A stretch of 64,000 bases of DNA from assembly GCF_003479425.1 (NCBI RefSeq), contig NZ_QUHC01000004.1, forward strand, positions 186,001 through 250,000, given 5' to 3'. Below are positions 20,031 to 28,916 of the stretch, piece by piece. Source of the DNA: Odoribacter sp. AF15-53. Lineage in GTDB: Bacteria > Bacteroidota > Bacteroidia > Bacteroidales > Marinifilaceae. Below the pieces are notes generated by a model. That model had not been told where the DNA came from and ran no database searches. It saw only the letters and a list, made by a program, of their open reading frames with translations. The position numbers and the translations under genes were made by a program. How positions within the stretch are numbered: position 1 is the stretch's first letter; every line of letters starts with the position of its first letter.

Positions 20031-20644
20031 GGTTTCCATAGACTGATTTCAAGTTATAAAGATTGCCCCGACATAATGACATCACTACAAAGTGTTGTTG
20101 TTGTGTCGAGGCCGTGTTTTTACTTGAGGGAAACGAGTGAGCGGGGATCGGGGTGTTGGGGTTTTACAGGCTGGATCGGTATTATATTTGGATAGTCGTG
20201 TTGTTGTGTAAGTGTTTTCTAAATAAAGTGTAAAGCTTGCTCCTCTTCGATATCTTTTCGTTATACTATCGTTAAACTGTTGTTATATAGAACGAAGATA
20301 TATCGAAAGTATATCCTAGAGATAAGGGAGAGATGTAAGCCCAAAAGAAACGATGGAATGAAGCAGGTACGAGGGTGTTTTTCGGGGAGTAGATGATTAT
20401 CCGAGAGTCTGCTATAAAATAATTAGAATTCTTTTGGGTACGGTTTCATCTTTTGTTCGTGAAATGTAATATCTTTGCCTTTAGTATTAATAAAGGATCG
20501 TTTATTGATATTGTTATTGATAGAAGATGCAATTAATGTATGTTTTTGGTGTGTAGTTAATTAGTTTTTTTACAAAAATAGAGATTCGTGTAATTATTGT
20601 TATTTTGTAGAGGTTAATAAACGATCATTTTTTTGTTATCGAGG
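20031..20644. other. 600-bp gene-free leader region before cassette 2
   Basis: No gene is visible. An imperfect stem of about 7 bp (CCCCGACA near 20065 with TGTCGAGG near 20113) before a T-run may end the preceding gene. A TATCTTTG box at 20470-20477 is the best promoter candidate for cassette 2, leaving a leader of about 155 nt. Perfect 11-bp inverted repeats GATCGTTTATT (20496-20506) and AATAAACGATC (20616-20626) flank about 110 bp of very AT-rich sequence just before the sigma gene. Confidence 0.55.
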
Positions 20645-21193
20645 ATGATACAGGTGAAGAAGATAAATATGCGACGAAGAGAGGTGTTTGATAGCCATTT
20701 CCGGCTTTATTATCAGGCACTTTGTTATTTTGCATATCATTATCTGAAGGAGCAGGAAGAAGCGGAGGATATCGTGCAGGAGATTTTCATGAAATTGTTG
20801 GATGGAGCCGAATGTTTTGATAACGAGGAGCATCTGAAACACTATCTTTATAAGGCTGTACGTAATAGTTGTTTGAATCATATAAAATTAACGGGAATTC
20901 ATTCCGATATATTAGAAGGTATCCAAAAGAATACTTCTGAAGATGAAAATAATTTCTTCGAGAACGTGGTACGTGCGGAAATATATCAGGAGATCATGCA
21001 GGCTATTCAGGAATTACCAACCGAGTGCGGACGCGTTTTTAAGTTAGCTTACGTGGACGGTTTTAGTAATGACGAGATTGCTACCCAGTTATCTATTAGC
21101 GTGAACACGGTAAAAGCCCAGAAAAATAAGGCAAAGATTCAATTGCGGGAGAAATTGAAGGGATTGTATCCGATTCTATTTTTATTTCTTTAG
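20645..21193 (+). CDS. ECF sigma factor, cassette 2
   Basis: ECF sigma factor of 182 aa from ATG 20645; ATG 20669 (MRRREVFDSHF) is an equally possible start. Region 2 has EAEDIVQEIFMKLL and region 4 has SNDEIATQLSISVNTVKAQKNKAK. It ends in the hydrophobic tail GLYPILFLFL. It is the most divergent in sequence from the cassette 3/4 pair. Its cognate anti-sigma gene starts about 170 bp downstream. Confidence 0.9.
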   Translation: MIQVKKINMRRREVFDSHFRLYYQALCYFAYHYLKEQEEAEDIVQEIFMKLLDGAECFDNEEHLKHYLYKAVRNSCLNHIKLTGIHSDILEGIQKNTSEDENNFFENVVRAEIYQEIMQAIQELPTECGRVFKLAYVDGFSNDEIATQLSISVNTVKAQKNKAKIQLREKLKGLYPILFLFL

Positions 21194-21366
21194 CTTTTTC
21201 AAAGTTCCAGTTTTAAATTCTTTTTTCTTTTTCTAATGTTTATATCGGTCAGAAAGATTGGTATAATGGATGTTAGGTGAGGTCTGAGAATAAGAATAAA
21301 AAAAGTCGAGTTTCGCGTAATCCTTTTTTCGGAGTTATTTGTTTTAAGGGAAATTTGACGAAAGAG

Positions 21367-22533
21367 ATGAAGAATCCATTTAAGTTTGCAAGAGAATTAT
21401 TACGGTATACCCGAGGAGAACTTTCCAAGGAGGAGGAAGTGGGGATTGAGGGTGTGTTGTCTGAAATGAAGGGAATGAGGGAGTTGTCCGAGGAGTTAAA
21501 GGATCGAGAGCGTATCGAGAAGGAGATACGTTTGATTGAAAAATTTGATACCGAAGAGGCGTTAAGCAAAATAAGAGAAAAGCGAAAAGGGAGAAAGTTA
21601 TCTTTTATTCCTTGGGTTGCGGCAGCATCCGTTATTTTGATTGGCGGGGTTTCCGTGTTCCTGTTACAGGAACAAAAGAAAGAGGCGGGGAATTTACCTG
21701 TTGCAGAAAGAGTAGAGCCGGGTAAGGCGACGGTCACTTTGGAGATGGCTTCCGGACTTAAGTATCGTTTGGATACCTTGTCAGCGGTTGTTCGTAATAA
21801 TCGTGCGAATGTAGATTTCAATAACGGGGATGGTGTGTTGAAAATTCAAGAGCAGGATGCTGATGCGAAAAAGCAGGTGACGGAGCAGGATTACAATACG
21901 ATTACGGTTCCGTACGGGGGAACTTACTCTATCGAATTGTGTGATGGCACAAAGGTATATTTGAATTCGGGTACGGTTTTAGAATTTCCTTCCCGTTTTA
22001 GTGGGTCTCAACGTGAGGTTAAATTGAAGGGAGAGGCTTATTTCGAAGTCGCAAGAGATGAACGTAAACCCTTTATAGTAAATGTCAACGAGATGTCGGT
22101 GAAGGTGTTGGGCACATCTTTCAACGTGAAGTCTTATGTTGACGAACCCGGCGTGTACACGACTCTGGTAAATGGTAGTGTGGCAATTGTTCGTGATGGG
22201 CAACCGGAGAAAGTGATCAAACCGGGCGAACAGGCATACTATAACAAGGGGGTCGGAACGTTGAGCGTGACAGAGGTGGATGTTGCTGAATTCACGGCTT
22301 GGAAGGACGGGATGTTTTATTTCAAGGACATCACGTTGGAAGAGATATTGCGGATTGTGTCCCGTTGGTATGATCTGGACGTGTTCTACATGAATCAGGG
22401 AGCCAGGAGCGTGGTATATAGCGGGAAATTACCCATGTATTCTTCGGTAGAGGATGTTTTACGCAAGTTTGAGCTTTCGGGGGAAGTCCGGTTCGAGCTA
22501 AAGGGAAGAACGTTGACTGTTTTAGATAAATAA
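21367..22533 (+). CDS. FecR-type anti-sigma factor, cassette 2
   Basis: 388 aa from ATG 21367. Upstream in-frame codons give a basic, unrelated extension and are rejected. The cytoplasmic head is followed by a membrane segment (about 79-99, SFIPWVAAASVILIGGVSVFLL). The FecR core (VPYGGTYSIELCDGTKVYL, LEFPSRFSG, YFEVARDE) and a C-terminal DUF4974 domain (FYFKDITLEEILRIVSRWY) follow. Here the usual PRGGEY motif reads PYGGTY. Confidence 0.9.
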   Translation: MKNPFKFARELLRYTRGELSKEEEVGIEGVLSEMKGMRELSEELKDRERIEKEIRLIEKFDTEEALSKIREKRKGRKLSFIPWVAAASVILIGGVSVFLLQEQKKEAGNLPVAERVEPGKATVTLEMASGLKYRLDTLSAVVRNNRANVDFNNGDGVLKIQEQDADAKKQVTEQDYNTITVPYGGTYSIELCDGTKVYLNSGTVLEFPSRFSGSQREVKLKGEAYFEVARDERKPFIVNVNEMSVKVLGTSFNVKSYVDEPGVYTTLVNGSVAIVRDGQPEKVIKPGEQAYYNKGVGTLSVTEVDVAEFTAWKDGMFYFKDITLEEILRIVSRWYDLDVFYMNQGARSVVYSGKLPMYSSVEDVLRKFELSGEVRFELKGRTLTVLDK

Positions 22534-22534
22534 A

Positions 22535-22586
22535 AAAACGGGATTGGGCAATCCCGTTTTACTTACACGCTCGTTGGGCAACGAGC
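22535..22586 (+). promoter_or_regulatory. Twin GGGC-loop hairpins between fecR and susC, cassette 2
   Basis: Two perfect hairpins follow the fecR stop. The first is AAAACGGGATT/AATCCCGTTTT (22535-22560) and the second is GCTCGTT/AACGAGC (22569-22586). Both close on an identical GGGC loop. Confidence 0.7.
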
Positions 22587-22621
22587 AAAATAAATGTTTA
22601 ATTTAATTGTGTTACAAATCT

Positions 22622-25600
22622 ATGAAAAAAAATTGGGATTTGTTGCTAATCTTTTGGCGACATAGGAAAACTAAATTCTTTTTGCGCATGAAAATCTTGA
22701 TGGTTTTATTGTTAGTGGGAGGAATGCATCTTTCTGCTACGACATTTTCTCAGACGAGAGTATCTTTGAAAATGACAGACGTGACAGTTCAGGAGGTTTT
22801 TTCGAGTTTGGAGAAAATGACGAATTATACTTTTCTCTACAAGTTGGATTTAGTGGGAAAATGTGGGAAGGTGAACGTGGATGTTACGAACGAGGATTTC
22901 AGCCAATTGTTGAAGGCGTTGTTGAATCCGTTAGGTTTGTCTTTTACGATAGATGATCAAGTAGTGATTGTCACGAGGGCGAAGATCGGGGACGAGAAGA
23001 AGGAGATCACGATCAAGGGACGTGTTTTCATGAAAGACAGTACAGGGGTTCCCGGGGCAACGGTCATATTAAAAGGGACTTCTACCGGGGTGATCACGAA
23101 TATGGCAGGAGAATTTGTTATCACGGTTCCGTATGTAGAGTCTCCCGTGTTAGTATTTTCTTTCTTGGGTATGAAAACCCGGGAGGTTAAATATGTTGGA
23201 CAGAAACAGATGTTGGTGTTGATGGAGGAGGATACGAAGACGATGGACGAGGTTGTCGTGACTGGGTATCAGCGCATCCGGAAGTCGGATATGGTGGGTT
23301 CAACGAATACCGTCAAGCGAGAAGATTTGTTTTTTGACGGAACTAATTCCATTGAACAGATGTTGCAGGGAAAATTACCGGGTATGTTGGTGATGAATAC
23401 TAGTGGCTTGGTCGGAAAACGGCAGAAAGTGCGTGTTCGGGGTACGTCAACTTTGTTGGGTAATCAAGAGCCAGTTTGGGTGATTGACGGAATTATTCAA
23501 GAGGACCCGCTTCCTTTTAAAAGTCGGGAATTGGATAGTTTTGGAAATATATCGTCGGATAATTTTGATACGGTGAAGGATTTCGTCGGGAATGCGATTG
23601 CTTGGTTGAATCCGAATGATATCGAGGATATTACCGTGTTGAAAGATGCTTCAGCCACGGTAATGTATGGTGTGAAAGCCGCTAACGGGGTGATTATTAT
23701 TAAGACGAAACAGGGGGAAGCCGGAAGAATGTCGGTTAGTTATAGTGGCAATATGTCTATAACTCCTCGTTTGACCTACGAGAAAATGAATTTGATGAAT
23801 TCAAAAGAGCGCGTAGATGTTTCTCGCGAGATTTATGAACGAGGGTTGACATCGAATCAGCGTCCGTTGGAAAAGATCGGTTATGAAGGTGTTTTGGGGC
23901 GTTATCTGGCGAAAGAGATTTCATACGATATGTTTAACGAGGAGGTGAAAAAGTTGGAAACCCAGAATACGGATTGGTTCAAGTTGTTGTTCCGTAATAG
24001 CGTAAGTATGAATCATAGTTTGAGTTTATCGGGCGGAACGGATAAAATCAGTTATTATGGTTCGGTAAATGCTACTATCAACAAAGGAACTTCGATTGGT
24101 AACGAGAGTACAACATACAGTGCTTCGGTTGGGTTGAATGCGAAGGCCGGGAAAAAAGTTGACCTGAGTTTAAGGCTCAGCGGTTCCACTTCTGAAACAA
24201 AGGGGTATTATCAGGTTGATCCTTATGGTTACGCGTCAACAGTGAGTCGCGTGATCCCTTGTTTCTCGGAGGATGGAGAAAAGTTTTTCTATAAGGATAC
24301 GGACGGGTATATGTACAATATTTTGAACGAAATTTCCACGACCGGTAATAAAAATACAAGTCGTACGATGGGTGTTTCAGCCAGTTTGCGTTGGGATATT
24401 TTGGAAGGTTTGCAATTCGAGAGTACGTTTGGGGCAAACACCTCCAATGTCGTGGGTGAGTCGTTTGCGGATGAACAGAGTCGATATATCACGGGAATTA
24501 GAGGGTATGAATTCGGCACGCAACGTCCGACGGACGAATTGTATCAACGTTCTAAATTACCCCATGGTGGAGAATTGAACACGACGGAGGATCGTAATTT
24601 TAATTACACGTGGAGAAATTCTTTATCCTATAATTATGTTCTTGCCGAAAAGCATCGTTTTAGCTTGATGATCGGTCAAGAGTGTCGTAGTAATAAATAT
24701 GACGGGACGTCTTCTACGATCTACGGTTATTTCCCGGAACGGGGAAAATCCGTGTCCTTGCCCCCGACCATAATAAAGGATCAGATGGGAAAAAGCGATC
24801 GTAACGATTTGTTTGACCGATATTCTACTAACGTGATTGACCGGAAAGCTAATTACGTGGGTTTTTATGGTAGTTTTACTTACGGGTTTAACGAGAGGTA
24901 CGTGTTGACGGCTAGTGTGCGTTCAGATGCATCGAACCGGTTTGGACAGGATACTCGTAATCGATTCTTGCCGGTATGGTCTTTTGGTGCTCGTTGGAAT
25001 GTACATTATGAACCGTGGATGCAAAATCAACAAGTGATCAGCGATTTGAATTTCAGGGTTAGTTATGGTTGGCAGGGGAATGTAGCAGAGAATTACGGGC
25101 CCGATCTTATTGCCCGGATCGGTAAGGGAGAAGAGACAATAGATCAATCGCGGACGGGAGAGTACATGATGTTTATAAGGTCGCTGCCTTATGGAAATTT
25201 GCGGTGGGAAAAGACGAAGACGATTAATCTGGGGACGGATTTCGGGTTGTTTCAGAACAAAATCACTTGGACTATCGAGTATTATAACAAGAGAACTGAG
25301 GATATGATTATCGAGAAAAGTGTTCCTTATGCTTTTGGGGTTACTTCCATGCCCGTGAACGGGGGAAATATGACAAATCACGGGATCGAGATCTCGGTGG
25401 GTTTTACTCCTGTGCGCACGAATAATTTTACGTGGAATGTATCTATGAATACGTCTAAGAATTTCAATAAGATCGAGTCGACCCTGAATGAAAATGAAAA
25501 CTGGCGGGCTGCTGCCGGTGGGAATTTGAATAAAAAAGGGTATGCCGTATCGTCTTTCTGGGCATTTGATTTCGTGGGTTTGAACCCGGAAACCGGTTCC

Positions 25601-26215
25601 GCCGAATTTAATATACCTTCCTTGGAAGAGAATCCGGATGGTTTGATGGATGCCACGACTTTTATGAAATACATGGGAAAGTTGGAACCGGATTTTTCAG
25701 GTGGTGTATCAATGTCATTCCGTTACAAGAGTTTGTCTTTGTCAACTTCGTTTAACTTACAGGTAGGAGGGAAAAAGTTTTTGTACGAGATGTTTGACGA
25801 ATCAATCGTGACATCAACCCCGAGTGCTTATGTCAATTTGCCCCAGGAGTTAAACAAGAGATGGAGAAAGCCGGGAGATGAGAAGTTTACGAATATTCCG
25901 TCGTTGCCATCAACCAGCTCGACATATTATATACTTCCCAACAAAGCTCCGGAGTACGCACCTCGTTTGTATAATTACTCGGATGCGAGAGTGGTGAACG
26001 CTTCATTTTTGCGTTGCAATTCTTTGTCGTTGAGTTACACGCTTCCGGAGAAATGGGTGAGAAGGATGTATTTGAAAAACTTGTCGCTAAGTGCTTCTTT
26101 GAGCAATCCGTTCATGATTGTCAGCAAAGATTTGAATGGGATGGATCCGGAAGTCGCTACTGGAGCTCAACCGATTTCTCACACGTATTCATTTGGTATT
26201 AATATTAGTTTATAA
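22622..26215 (+). CDS. SusC/RagA transporter with STN domain, cassette 2
   Basis: Outer-membrane TonB-dependent transporter of 1197 aa from ATG 22622, preceded by ACAAATCT. It has a long signal peptide (to about 50), an STN domain, a carboxypeptidase-like domain (VPGATVILKGTSTGV), the TonB-box-like DEVVVTGYQRIRK, a plug and a barrel ending in SFGINISL. It belongs to the same subgroup as the cassette 5 transporter. Both share a plug with NTSGLVG, RGTSTLLGNQEPVWV and GIIQEDPLPFK, which differs sharply from cassettes 1, 3 and 4. This suggests another ligand class. Confidence 0.93.
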   Translation: MKKNWDLLLIFWRHRKTKFFLRMKILMVLLLVGGMHLSATTFSQTRVSLKMTDVTVQEVFSSLEKMTNYTFLYKLDLVGKCGKVNVDVTNEDFSQLLKALLNPLGLSFTIDDQVVIVTRAKIGDEKKEITIKGRVFMKDSTGVPGATVILKGTSTGVITNMAGEFVITVPYVESPVLVFSFLGMKTREVKYVGQKQMLVLMEEDTKTMDEVVVTGYQRIRKSDMVGSTNTVKREDLFFDGTNSIEQMLQGKLPGMLVMNTSGLVGKRQKVRVRGTSTLLGNQEPVWVIDGIIQEDPLPFKSRELDSFGNISSDNFDTVKDFVGNAIAWLNPNDIEDITVLKDASATVMYGVKAANGVIIIKTKQGEAGRMSVSYSGNMSITPRLTYEKMNLMNSKERVDVSREIYERGLTSNQRPLEKIGYEGVLGRYLAKEISYDMFNEEVKKLETQNTDWFKLLFRNSVSMNHSLSLSGGTDKISYYGSVNATINKGTSIGNESTTYSASVGLNAKAGKKVDLSLRLSGSTSETKGYYQVDPYGYASTVSRVIPCFSEDGEKFFYKDTDGYMYNILNEISTTGNKNTSRTMGVSASLRWDILEGLQFESTFGANTSNVVGESFADEQSRYITGIRGYEFGTQRPTDELYQRSKLPHGGELNTTEDRNFNYTWRNSLSYNYVLAEKHRFSLMIGQECRSNKYDGTSSTIYGYFPERGKSVSLPPTIIKDQMGKSDRNDLFDRYSTNVIDRKANYVGFYGSFTYGFNERYVLTASVRSDASNRFGQDTRNRFLPVWSFGARWNVHYEPWMQNQQVISDLNFRVSYGWQGNVAENYGPDLIARIGKGEETIDQSRTGEYMMFIRSLPYGNLRWEKTKTINLGTDFGLFQNKITWTIEYYNKRTEDMIIEKSVPYAFGVTSMPVNGGNMTNHGIEISVGFTPVRTNNFTWNVSMNTSKNFNKIESTLNENENWRAAAGGNLNKKGYAVSSFWAFDFVGLNPETGSAEFNIPSLEENPDGLMDATTFMKYMGKLEPDFSGGVSMSFRYKSLSLSTSFNLQVGGKKFLYEMFDESIVTSTPSAYVNLPQELNKRWRKPGDEKFTNIPSLPSTSSTYYILPNKAPEYAPRLYNYSDARVVNASFLRCNSLSLSYTLPEKWVRRMYLKNLSLSASLSNPFMIVSKDLNGMDPEVATGAQPISHTYSFGINISL

Positions 26216-26226
26216 TGATAGGCGAT

Positions 26227-27744
26227 ATGAAAAGATTTTTCAGTTATTTAGTTATTAGTGCTTTGGTCATCGGGATGATGGGATGTGGCGATTTTTTGGA
26301 GGAATCCAGTCTGGATGAAGTGCGTCCGAGTACGGTGACCGAGTTGGAGCAATTGTTGTTAGGTGAGGGGTATTTGAGGAGGGAGCAAGTATTCTTTTAT
26401 ATAGAGTTATTGACAGATAACGTGCAGAATTCTTTTAGTCCTAATGTAAATCACGTGACGTTGTTACAGCAAGGAGCTCCTGCATTCACGTGGGATCCTA
26501 ATATGTTTGATAGGATGGATGAGTTGCATGTTACTGGGATAGATACTTGGGAAAAATTGTATTCCAAGATAAAAGGGTGTAACGTGGTGCTTGATATGCT
26601 GGATAAAGTTTCCGGTTCCGAAGGGAGTAAGTTGAACCAGAAGGGACAAGCTTTGGCGTTGAGGGCTTTTTATTATTTCGTGTTGGTGAATACTTTCGCG
26701 GAACCGTATAATAAGGAGGGATTGGATTTGAATACCGCTTTGGGGGTTCCTTTGATTTTGGAATCTGCGGTGAAGGATGAATTTCCTCCACGTGCGAGTA
26801 TCGCAAAGGTGTACGGGCAGATTGAATCTGATTTGTTAGAGGCTGCAGAGTTGTTGGATAAATACGGGAAAGATAATGTATTGTACAAGGTAACTCCTTT
26901 GTTCGTGTCTACCTTGTTGTCGCGGATGTATCTTTACATGGAGAACTGGGAGAAAGCAGCCGAGTATGCTTCGAAAGTGATTGAAAGGAATCCGCAGTTG
27001 CGTAAATTGTCCGATTATGTAAAAATAGAGATAGACGAATGGTTCGGGGATGAAATAATTACGTATGATAAAGAGAATGGAGGCGTGTATAATTTTGATA
27101 GTCCGGAACTTATTTTCGGGTATGGAATTTACAAGAATGACGAGATTTTTTTCCAATTTCCTGATATAAGTACTTATCCCGGTTCCGTGCCTGTTTTTGC
27201 CGTGTCAGAGAAGTTTATATCACAACATGATAACAATGATTTGAGATCGCATTTTTATTATCAAGAGTATTGGAAGATGATGTTTCCACCGGTGAGGGGT
27301 ATTTTGCGAGGAAATAAATCATTTTCGGATAATTCATCCAATCCGTCTCAAGGGATGCGGGTGGCGGAGGCTTATTTGAATCGTGCGGAGGCAAATATCC
27401 ATTTATTTATGAAGAATGGGAAGGATGAAAATCGCGTAAGTGCTTTGAAAGATTTGAATTATTTACGGGCACATCGTTTTAAACAACCTTACCATGATGT
27501 CAGTATAGCAGACGGGCAAGAGTTATTGGACTTTTGTTTGGAGGAGCGTCGTAAGGAATTGGCTTTTGAGGAACATCGGTGGTTTGATTTGCGTCGCTGC
27601 GGAATGCCGGAGTTAGTACATGAAATCACATTCACGCAAGGACAGGTGCAAGAAGTCCGGTTGGAGAAAGGGAGTAATCGTTATGTATTGCCGATTCCTA
27701 AAAAAGTGTTGGATAAAAATCCAGCGTTGATACAAAATCCGTGA
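26227..27744 (+). CDS. SusD/RagB-family lipoprotein, cassette 2
   Basis: 505-aa surface lipoprotein (signal ending GMMGCGDFLEESS). An ATG at 26215 overlaps the susC stop by one base and would add four residues; ATG 26227 gives the more usual signal peptide. The C-terminal SusD signatures are clear (RVAEAYLNRAEANIHLF, FEEHRWFDLRRCGMPELVH, YVLPIPKKVLDKNP). It is of the RagB-like 'HRWFDLRR' class, unlike the 'GEGQLFFYYKR' class of cassettes 1, 3 and 4. Confidence 0.93.
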   Translation: MKRFFSYLVISALVIGMMGCGDFLEESSLDEVRPSTVTELEQLLLGEGYLRREQVFFYIELLTDNVQNSFSPNVNHVTLLQQGAPAFTWDPNMFDRMDELHVTGIDTWEKLYSKIKGCNVVLDMLDKVSGSEGSKLNQKGQALALRAFYYFVLVNTFAEPYNKEGLDLNTALGVPLILESAVKDEFPPRASIAKVYGQIESDLLEAAELLDKYGKDNVLYKVTPLFVSTLLSRMYLYMENWEKAAEYASKVIERNPQLRKLSDYVKIEIDEWFGDEIITYDKENGGVYNFDSPELIFGYGIYKNDEIFFQFPDISTYPGSVPVFAVSEKFISQHDNNDLRSHFYYQEYWKMMFPPVRGILRGNKSFSDNSSNPSQGMRVAEAYLNRAEANIHLFMKNGKDENRVSALKDLNYLRAHRFKQPYHDVSIADGQELLDFCLEERRKELAFEEHRWFDLRRCGMPELVHEITFTQGQVQEVRLEKGSNRYVLPIPKKVLDKNPALIQNP

Positions 27745-27773
27745 AGTGTTAATGAATTAAATGAAAAAGAATT

Positions 27774-28679
27774 ATGAAAGAGATATTGTGGTTATTTTTT
27801 GGGTGCGTGTTATTGGTCAGCTGTTATGATGAGGGGGAATTGAAGCCGTCGGAAGCACCCGAGTTGATTTATGGAAAGTATACTTTACCCCAGGGGACTC
27901 ATGATTATGATGATGATATTGTAGCGTTTTATAAACAATATAGTTCGTTGATTTTGTATAAGTTTACGTCTAAAGATTTTGGCTGGTTTCCCACGGGCAA
28001 TTTTGCATGGGATGCAGCAGTGGATACTATTGAACGTACGGGTGGTGTTCCGAAATATGATGCGCAGGTAGCAGATGAGTTATACGTGGGGGAACAGTTG
28101 CAATTATTGCGAGATAAATTATTTGATTATTTACCGGATACGTTAATGCATTTGTTGCCACAAAAATTGCTATTATGCAGTGTCTTGGATGCAGTCCCTG
28201 TTGGTTTGGGATATAATCCAAAGCCGGAGCAGCGTCAAGCTTTGAATGTGTATTCTGGTTTTTATCACCTAGCGATAAATTGGGGAAACGCTAAGATTCT
28301 GACAATGACACCTGAAGAACGTAACCGTTTTAAGATAGATGTGTGCGTGGCTTATATGAAGGCCGTGGTTGGTTCTTTGGAACAACCCGAAGAATTTTTT
28401 ATGGTGTCTCGTTATACAGAAGAAATTGATAAGGATCAGATTTATGCAAACGGGTTATTGGATTACGAACATAGATTGAAACTGGATGAGGATTGGCTTG
28501 ATTATTTGAAATTGGCAATAGAAAATTCGAAAGAAAGCTTGGAAGCGGAAGGTGGAATGTTACATGCTTCGGTGGATGTGAATGGTAAAATCCGAGAAAA
28601 ATACACGATCATGGTGGATTTTTTGAAATCAAAGTATGGGTTTGATATTCAAGCAATAGGAGATGACATTGAATCGTGA
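27774..28679 (+). CDS. Cassette 2 lipoprotein, possibly a degenerate Mx1-type metallopeptidase
   Basis: 301-aa lipoprotein (signal ending LLVSCYDEGE, acidic after the Cys, so probably surface-exposed). The N-terminal pattern LPQGTHDYDDDIVAFYKQY with SSLILYKF recalls SusD-linked 'putative zinc-binding metallopeptidase' lipoproteins. No HExxH zinc motif is present, however; the nearest match is YHLAINWGN. If the relationship is real, the zinc site has been lost, giving a binding protein rather than an enzyme. It lies 29 bp after susD and is presumably cotranscribed. Family assignment is weak. Confidence 0.5.
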   Translation: MKEILWLFFGCVLLVSCYDEGELKPSEAPELIYGKYTLPQGTHDYDDDIVAFYKQYSSLILYKFTSKDFGWFPTGNFAWDAAVDTIERTGGVPKYDAQVADELYVGEQLQLLRDKLFDYLPDTLMHLLPQKLLLCSVLDAVPVGLGYNPKPEQRQALNVYSGFYHLAINWGNAKILTMTPEERNRFKIDVCVAYMKAVVGSLEQPEEFFMVSRYTEEIDKDQIYANGLLDYEHRLKLDEDWLDYLKLAIENSKESLEAEGGMLHASVDVNGKIREKYTIMVDFLKSKYGFDIQAIGDDIES

Positions 28680-28689
28680 TGTGAAATGA

Positions 28690-28802
28690 GGGTGTCTGAC
28701 AAGTCAATTTACATGGAACTACCACCCTTTCCCCTCCTTACACGGGAGGGGGAGCCGGAGGGGGTAGTTGTTTTGTAGGAAAATGACTTGTTAGACACAT
28801 CC
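28690..28802. repeat. ~110-bp intergenic palindromic element
   Basis: Outer arms GTGTCTGACAAGTCA near 28692 and TGACTTGTTAGACACAT near 28784 are near-perfect inverted repeats. Inner arms AACTACCACCCT and AGGGGGTAGTT plus CCCTCC/GGAGGG form a very stable GC-rich stem. It interrupts the cassette 2 gene string between the lipoprotein and the subtilase-like gene, and may stop or attenuate transcription there. Confidence 0.7.
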
Positions 28803-28916
28803 ATAAATTAAGATTACGTGAGAACCACATGCTGTTGAGTGTGGGGTGTTATGGATGAAATGTATCGAAAAAGACATTTTAAGAGTATCGTATGTATTAA
28901 AATAAAACTGTAAAGG

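Noticed and set aside
20031..20632. Possible hidden small gene between tlpA-like gene and cassette 2
   Set aside because: No frame of useful length with a plausible start was visible; the stretch is AT-rich and repeat-bearing.
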